Assembly: GCA_004377185.1 (NCBI GenBank)
Contig: SOIM01000021.1
Location: forward strand, 1 to 64,000
DNA: 64,000 nucleotides
Reading direction: 5' to 3'
From: Methanomassiliicoccales archaeon
GTDB lineage: Archaea; Thermoplasmatota; Thermoplasmata; RBG-16-68-12; SOIM01
The notes beneath the pieces are model-generated. The model was not told the DNA's origin and ran no database searches. It was given only the letters and a program-made list of their open reading frames with translations. Made by a program: the position numbers and the translations under genes. Shown piece by piece: positions 60,177 to 64,000 of the stretch. Positions within the stretch are counted from its first letter, which is position 1. The number at the start of each line of letters is the position of its first letter.

Positions 60177-60190
60177 GAAAAGATTTATTC
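60177..60190 (+). promoter_or_regulatory. TATA box of the M20 peptidase gene
   Basis: AAAAGATTTATTCC is centred about 30 nt before ATG 60214, consistent with a leaderless transcript starting just after the Lhr stop. Confidence 0.5.
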
Positions 60191-60213
60191 CGATACGAAG
60201 CATTCCATCGGTC

Positions 60214-61428
60214 ATGACGCTTCAATCTGTTATTGACAGAATAGACCGTTCAAGGGAAGAGATGGTGAGCTCCCTCATTGAGATGTGCAAGATCCCGTCC
60301 ATCCATCCGGATTCGGGCGGGGACGGAGAATCCGAGAGAGCCAAGTTCCTTGCCGACCTTTGCGGGAAGCTGGGTCTGCCAGTGCGTTCCGTGGATGCAC
60401 CGGACGACAGGGTCTCGAGCGGGGTGAGACCGAACCTGTTGGTCGAGCTGGATGGGGAGCAGGACACGAAGATCTGGATAGTCTCCCACACGGACGTGGT
60501 CCCAGCTGGGAACAGCAAACACTGGGATACGGACCCGTTTGACCCTATGGTGAAGGATGGGAAGATATTCGGAAGAGGGGTGGAGGACAACGGTCAATCG
60601 CTCATTGGGTCCATTTACGCCCTCTGGGCCGTGAAGGAAGAGGGAGGAAAACCGGATCTCGGATGCGGTCTGGCCTTGGTTGCGGACGAGGAAGTGGGAA
60701 GCAAGCTGGGAATACAGTACCTGCTTGAGAAGGGCATCTTCAATCCCGGCGATCTAATACTTGTCCCGGACTTCTCCAGCTCGGATGGTACGGATGTCGA
60801 AATAGCCGAGAAGAATATACTCTGGTTGCGGATGACAACAGAAGGAAAACAATCACACGCCAGCCTTCCTCACAAGGGCATAAACGCATTCAGAGCGGGT
60901 TCTGAACTTCTCCTGATGATAGACAGGGAACTTCACGACCGTTTCACCGGGAAGAACGAGATATTCGACCCTCCGATCTCCACCTTCGAGCCGACCAAGA
61001 AGAACTCGAACGTCCCGAACGTGAACACCGTGCCTGGCAAAGATGTGTTCTATTTCGACTGCAGGATCCTGCCTGAGTTCCACCCCGATGAGATACGGGC
61101 CACCGTTCGTTCCTTGGCGGACCAGGTCGAGCAGAAGAGCAATGTGAAGGTGAAGATCGACATAATCCAAGATGAGATGAGCCCGGCAACAAAGGAGGAT
61201 TCGGAGATTGTGATGAGGCTCAAGAATGCCATCAAAAGCGTACGCGGAGTGGAGCCGAAGATGATCGGCGTCGGCGGAGGGACGTGCGCGGCCTACTTCA
61301 GGCAGAAAGGTCTGGATGCGTGCGTCTGGTTCACTGGGGACCAAACGGCACACGCCGCGAACGAATACTGCAAGATAGACAATCTGGTTCAGGACGCTAA
61401 GGTGTTCGCTTCGGTATTCATCTCCTAG
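60214..61428 (+). CDS. M20-family metallopeptidase (ArgE/DapE-like)
   Basis: A 404-residue zinc amidohydrolase/peptidase. Metal and catalytic motifs: SHTDVVPAG (His ligand and catalytic Asp), GRGVEDNGQSLIG (bridging Asp), ADEEVGSKLG (catalytic Glu and Glu ligand), LVPDFSSSDG and a C-terminal His in QTAHAANEY. The lid domain shows SHASLPHKGINAFRAG. It fits deacylases such as DapE/ArgE or a di-/carboxypeptidase; substrate unknown. The start 60214 follows a TATA box; 60175 would place the start inside it. Its end overlaps the convergent zinc-ribbon gene by 11 nt. Confidence 0.88.
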   Translation: MTLQSVIDRIDRSREEMVSSLIEMCKIPSIHPDSGGDGESERAKFLADLCGKLGLPVRSVDAPDDRVSSGVRPNLLVELDGEQDTKIWIVSHTDVVPAGNSKHWDTDPFDPMVKDGKIFGRGVEDNGQSLIGSIYALWAVKEEGGKPDLGCGLALVADEEVGSKLGIQYLLEKGIFNPGDLILVPDFSSSDGTDVEIAEKNILWLRMTTEGKQSHASLPHKGINAFRAGSELLLMIDRELHDRFTGKNEIFDPPISTFEPTKKNSNVPNVNTVPGKDVFYFDCRILPEFHPDEIRATVRSLADQVEQKSNVKVKIDIIQDEMSPATKEDSEIVMRLKNAIKSVRGVEPKMIGVGGGTCAAYFRQKGLDACVWFTGDQTAHAANEYCKIDNLVQDAKVFASVFIS

Positions 61429-61636
61429 ACACACCGTCCTCCTTCACTACCGTCACGCTCAAGCTGTCCAGCAGGATCAGAGCCTTGCACTTGGGGCACC
61501 TGACGCCCTTCCAGAAGCTCATGTCGTCCGAGTCGCTCATCTGTATTCTGGTTCCCCTGCACTGAGGGCAATCAAAGCTCAGCTTGACCTCCTTGTCGCG
61601 CATCCGCTCCAATGGGAATTTGTCTATTCCGCCCAC
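61418..61636 (-). CDS. Small zinc-ribbon protein
   Basis: A 72-residue protein with one zinc ribbon: FDCPQCRGTRIQM and GVRCPKCKALILL (C-x2-C ... C-x2-C, about 23 residues apart). No other domain. ATG 61636 is used, with 61603 an alternative. It lies 26 nt downstream of the receptor-like regulator on the same strand, so the two may be co-transcribed. Function unknown; such ribbons often bind nucleic acid or protein partners. Confidence 0.65.
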   Translation of the reverse strand: MGGIDKFPLERMRDKEVKLSFDCPQCRGTRIQMSDSDDMSFWKGVRCPKCKALILLDSLSVTVVKEDGVSRR

Positions 61637-61662
61637 ACAATCACCTCCCTAACATATCCCTA

Positions 61663-63888
61663 TTACTCCAAGTAACATTGAGTCCTCCTACCTTTTCTCC
61701 TGAGATGGATGAGCCCGGCGTTCAAGAGAATCCCCACGTGGTAGTTGATGGTCGGGGGCGTCAGGTTGACGAAGACGGCTATCTCCTTCTGAGAGATGCC
61801 TGGATTGTGCTTGATAGTGCCGAGAATGATCTTCTGCATCTCGTTGACCCGGAATCCGTCATCGGGAATCCGCATGTTCATCGGGTAGAACCTCCTGTAT
61901 ATGCCGAACTTCCTGGACTTAATGAACTCCTCCCTTTCAAGTGTTCTCAGGTGAAATGCAACCGATCCGTTCGTGAGACTGAGGGCTTCCCTGATGGCGT
62001 TGTAGTGCTCCCCCGGGTTGGCGAGTATGTAACCATAAATCTTACCGCGCACGAAGTGATCGAGTATCTTGTCCCTCCTTATCTTGCTGTAAAGGGGAAT
62101 GAACAGCAGGAAGAAGGCGAACTTCACGTTCTCGTTCCCGGCTATGACCGCAGCGCAGAAGGCCAGTATGCCGATCAAGGCAAGACCTGAGAATAATGCC
62201 AAGGTCGGAAAGACCTCTTCTTCCCCGATCTGCACGAAGAAGACCTGTTGCGCCACTCCTCCGTACTTGTCCTCAACGATGACCACCACCTTGAACTCGC
62301 CGTTCTGTTTGGGCGTCCAGGTTATCTCGCCGTTGTGCGGATTGATGACCATTCCCTCGGGGGACCAGGCCAGTTCGAACATAGGATGGTCGTCCCTGGG
62401 GAAGGTGTCCTCGATCACGACTTGGTAGAGGTACTCTTCTCTCACCCTGCCGTACGTGACGGGTTCCGATACTATCTCGGGAACGTCATTGACCCCCACG
62501 ATGAATTTGTTGCTGTATACCGTGTGATTACCATCCCAGCCAGCGACCCTGAACTTGGCCGTGCCGACCCAATCCTCTTTCGGATAGAAATCCAGGTAGG
62601 AACCGTCCACGACCGCATGGAGCAGGTCAGGATCCGATTCATAGTCCAGGTAGTACGTCAGTTGGGTGTGGTCGTCCGTCAGGTAGTCGTCCAGTGATAT
62701 CAGATTGTCCCCGATCGTGTTCTCATTGAAGTAGATGCCCGAAGGCACGTGATTGGCATTGAAGGGCGGGAAGTCGTCCTGGTAGAAGATGTAGGTCGTG
62801 TTCTGGACCCTCAGCACAATGTCAGTATAGGGATCGCCGTTGAGCTCCCCCAAAGCAATCCTTCCCCCCGGATCTGAGAAATTCCCCAAGAGGAAATATG
62901 TGAACTCGGAGCGGGCCCTGCTTTGCTGAAGGTACAGCAGAATGCTGGATTCACCGCTGTCCGCAACGACCGCTATGTCCGAGAGACCATCATCGTTCAG
63001 ATCGCCGACCGCGAAATCGTTCCCGAACTCGTCATTTTCCATCGACTGGAAAACGGTGAAGTTTCCGTCCTCTCCACGGCCGATGATGTCCATTACCTCA
63101 TCCGTGCCATTGTTGGTCCGCAGGACAACCACATCATCCTGCAGGTCGCCGTTGAAATCACCGACAGCAACAGAAGAGTGTGTGAAAACTCCGCTCAAGG
63201 GGATCGTCTGGTTAAGAACCAAGCCCTCTCGCCCCTGTATGAACAGGTACAATTCGCTCGGAGAGGCAACCACGAGGTCGCAGCCTCTGGAGCCCCCCAG
63301 GTCTCCCACCGCTACGTCATTCCCCCCCGTCTGATTCCCGAAACTGTCCGTGATGTTGTAGACGTCAGGCGTAGAATCGTTCCCGAAGAGCACCAGAACC
63401 TCAGCATCGCCTACGAGAACCAGGTCGCTCCTAGCATCCCCGTTCAGATCTCCAATCGCCATCGCATTCGGATCGAATCCGATGTCAATCACGTGCTTAC
63501 TGAATACCCCAGGCCCGTCCTGGAAATTGAGGGTTAAGGAATCGCCATCGAAAGAGGCTATGTCCATGCTTCCGTCCGAGTCCAGCAGGCCTGCGACCAT
63601 CCCCTCCGTCGGAGATGAATCCACCAGCACGGTCTCGTTGAAGGGGAAATCCCCGCCGGAAGGATTCTGCAGGTAAACAGTGACATTCCCATCCCCGTCC
63701 ACAACCAGAATGTCGTTCCGTCCATCCCCGTCCATGTCCGATACATAAACAGGTCCCACACCAGGGCTTGCCACCTCCTCGTTGACCTCTACGATGACAG
63801 GAAAAGCGGAAGATTGAGGAGAGAGAGCCAAAAGAAATGAGGCCAGGAGAGCCAATGTGAAGAACCTTGCGATTGAGGGTTTTCGCAT
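61663..63888 (-). CDS. Transmembrane receptor-like regulator: FG-GAP propeller plus cytoplasmic tandem winged helices
   Basis: A 741-residue protein. Order: signal peptide (ARFFTLALLASFLLALS); 6-7 FG-GAP/VCBS blades with Ca-loops (DMDGDGRNDILVVD, DLNGDARSDLVLVG, DFNGDLQDDVVVLR, DLNDDGLSDIAVVA, ELNGDPYTDIVLRV); two Ig/cadherin-like domains (EIVSEPVTYGRVREEYLYQVV, EITWTPKQNGEF); two TM helices (PTLALFSGLALIGILAFCAAV and FAFFLLFIPLY); then two winged helices (GEHYNAIREALSLTNGSVAFH..., GISQKEIAVFVNLTPPTINYHVG). It appears to sense an external ligand and act on DNA directly. ATG 63888 with GGGCGGAAT upstream. Confidence 0.85.
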   Translation of the reverse strand: MRKPSIARFFTLALLASFLLALSPQSSAFPVIVEVNEEVASPGVGPVYVSDMDGDGRNDILVVDGDGNVTVYLQNPSGGDFPFNETVLVDSSPTEGMVAGLLDSDGSMDIASFDGDSLTLNFQDGPGVFSKHVIDIGFDPNAMAIGDLNGDARSDLVLVGDAEVLVLFGNDSTPDVYNITDSFGNQTGGNDVAVGDLGGSRGCDLVVASPSELYLFIQGREGLVLNQTIPLSGVFTHSSVAVGDFNGDLQDDVVVLRTNNGTDEVMDIIGRGEDGNFTVFQSMENDEFGNDFAVGDLNDDGLSDIAVVADSGESSILLYLQQSRARSEFTYFLLGNFSDPGGRIALGELNGDPYTDIVLRVQNTTYIFYQDDFPPFNANHVPSGIYFNENTIGDNLISLDDYLTDDHTQLTYYLDYESDPDLLHAVVDGSYLDFYPKEDWVGTAKFRVAGWDGNHTVYSNKFIVGVNDVPEIVSEPVTYGRVREEYLYQVVIEDTFPRDDHPMFELAWSPEGMVINPHNGEITWTPKQNGEFKVVVIVEDKYGGVAQQVFFVQIGEEEVFPTLALFSGLALIGILAFCAAVIAGNENVKFAFFLLFIPLYSKIRRDKILDHFVRGKIYGYILANPGEHYNAIREALSLTNGSVAFHLRTLEREEFIKSRKFGIYRRFYPMNMRIPDDGFRVNEMQKIILGTIKHNPGISQKEIAVFVNLTPPTINYHVGILLNAGLIHLRRKGRRTQCYLE

Positions 63889-64000
63889 ATTCCGCCCGTG
63901 CCTCACGAAGCTCCCGACCATCCTACTACCTTCACTCCAGGAAGTTTCCATACCTCAAGAGGAGAACAATCCGGATGAGATCTCTCCAAACCTTGGAAAT

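Noticed and set aside
1-64000. tRNA, rRNA, CRISPR array, transposase or integrase
   Set aside because: None was recognised on reading. A tRNAscan-SE, Infernal and ISfinder run would be needed to exclude small or degenerate cases.

Overview
The window comes from an archaeon, most plausibly an anaerobic Thermoplasmatota/Euryarchaeota lineage from sediment. The evidence is the archaeal AMP pathway with type III RuBisCO, soluble heterodisulfide-reductase (Hdr) modules, TATA boxes about 25-30 nt before starts, a type 2 OGG glycosylase, an Lrp-TRASH copper regulator, membrane-bound winged-helix regulators, and large NosD-like beta-helix surface proteins. The taxon is inferred from gene content only. 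No rRNA, tRNA, CRISPR array or insertion sequence was recognised.

Layout. 1-541: 3'-truncated membrane-anchored thermonuclease. 638-4524: remnant of an Hdr CCG domain, then an overlapping operon for AMP salvage to 3-phosphoglycerate (ribose-1,5-bisphosphate isomerase, type III RuBisCO, AMP phosphorylase). 4530-8674: a C39-like peptidase with an unknown partner, PIN/AbrB toxin-antitoxin genes, and small winged-helix regulators. 8835-19836: one minus-strand electron-transfer operon, korDABG - tandem HdrA - MvhD - HdrCB - HdrA::MvhD - HdrCB. It probably couples 2-oxoacid oxidation to flavin- and Fe-S-based electron transfer. 20080-23099: OGG2 and an accessory patch (MNT/HEPN, OGG2 tail fragment, DUF5678/retropepsin pair, HicBA) with two apparent single-base indels. 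23286-26212: FTR1-type permease, an EF-hand-loop exoprotein, and a ferredoxin fragment.

26340-37432 holds four tandem membrane-anchored NosD-type surface proteins; a fifth lies at 51512-54676. Their promoters are alike: an ATTATAA-like box lies exactly 50 nt before the ATG in four of five, and in genes 2-4 it overlaps the stop codon of the preceding gene. 38993-46790 is a copper and thiol-redox island: TRASH-like mini-proteins, CopA, a CcdA/DsbD-like protein with a CGEC domain, a zinc-finger/DUF1573 protein, a Met/His-rich secreted protein, a two-TM winged-helix protein with a Met/His-rich external loop, and an Lrp-TRASH regulator. 46805-51349: Trm9-like methyltransferase, H protein, thiolase and 3-hydroxyacyl-CoA dehydrogenase, AAA ATPase. 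54757-63888: a 1803-residue Lhr-type helicase with an AlkZ-like C-terminus, an M20 peptidase, a zinc ribbon, and a receptor-like protein joining an extracellular FG-GAP propeller to cytoplasmic tandem winged helices.

A recurring theme is gene debris: pieces of an Hdr CCG domain, OGG2, ferredoxin/KorD, CopA and a PIN domain all lie in the same window as full-length relatives.
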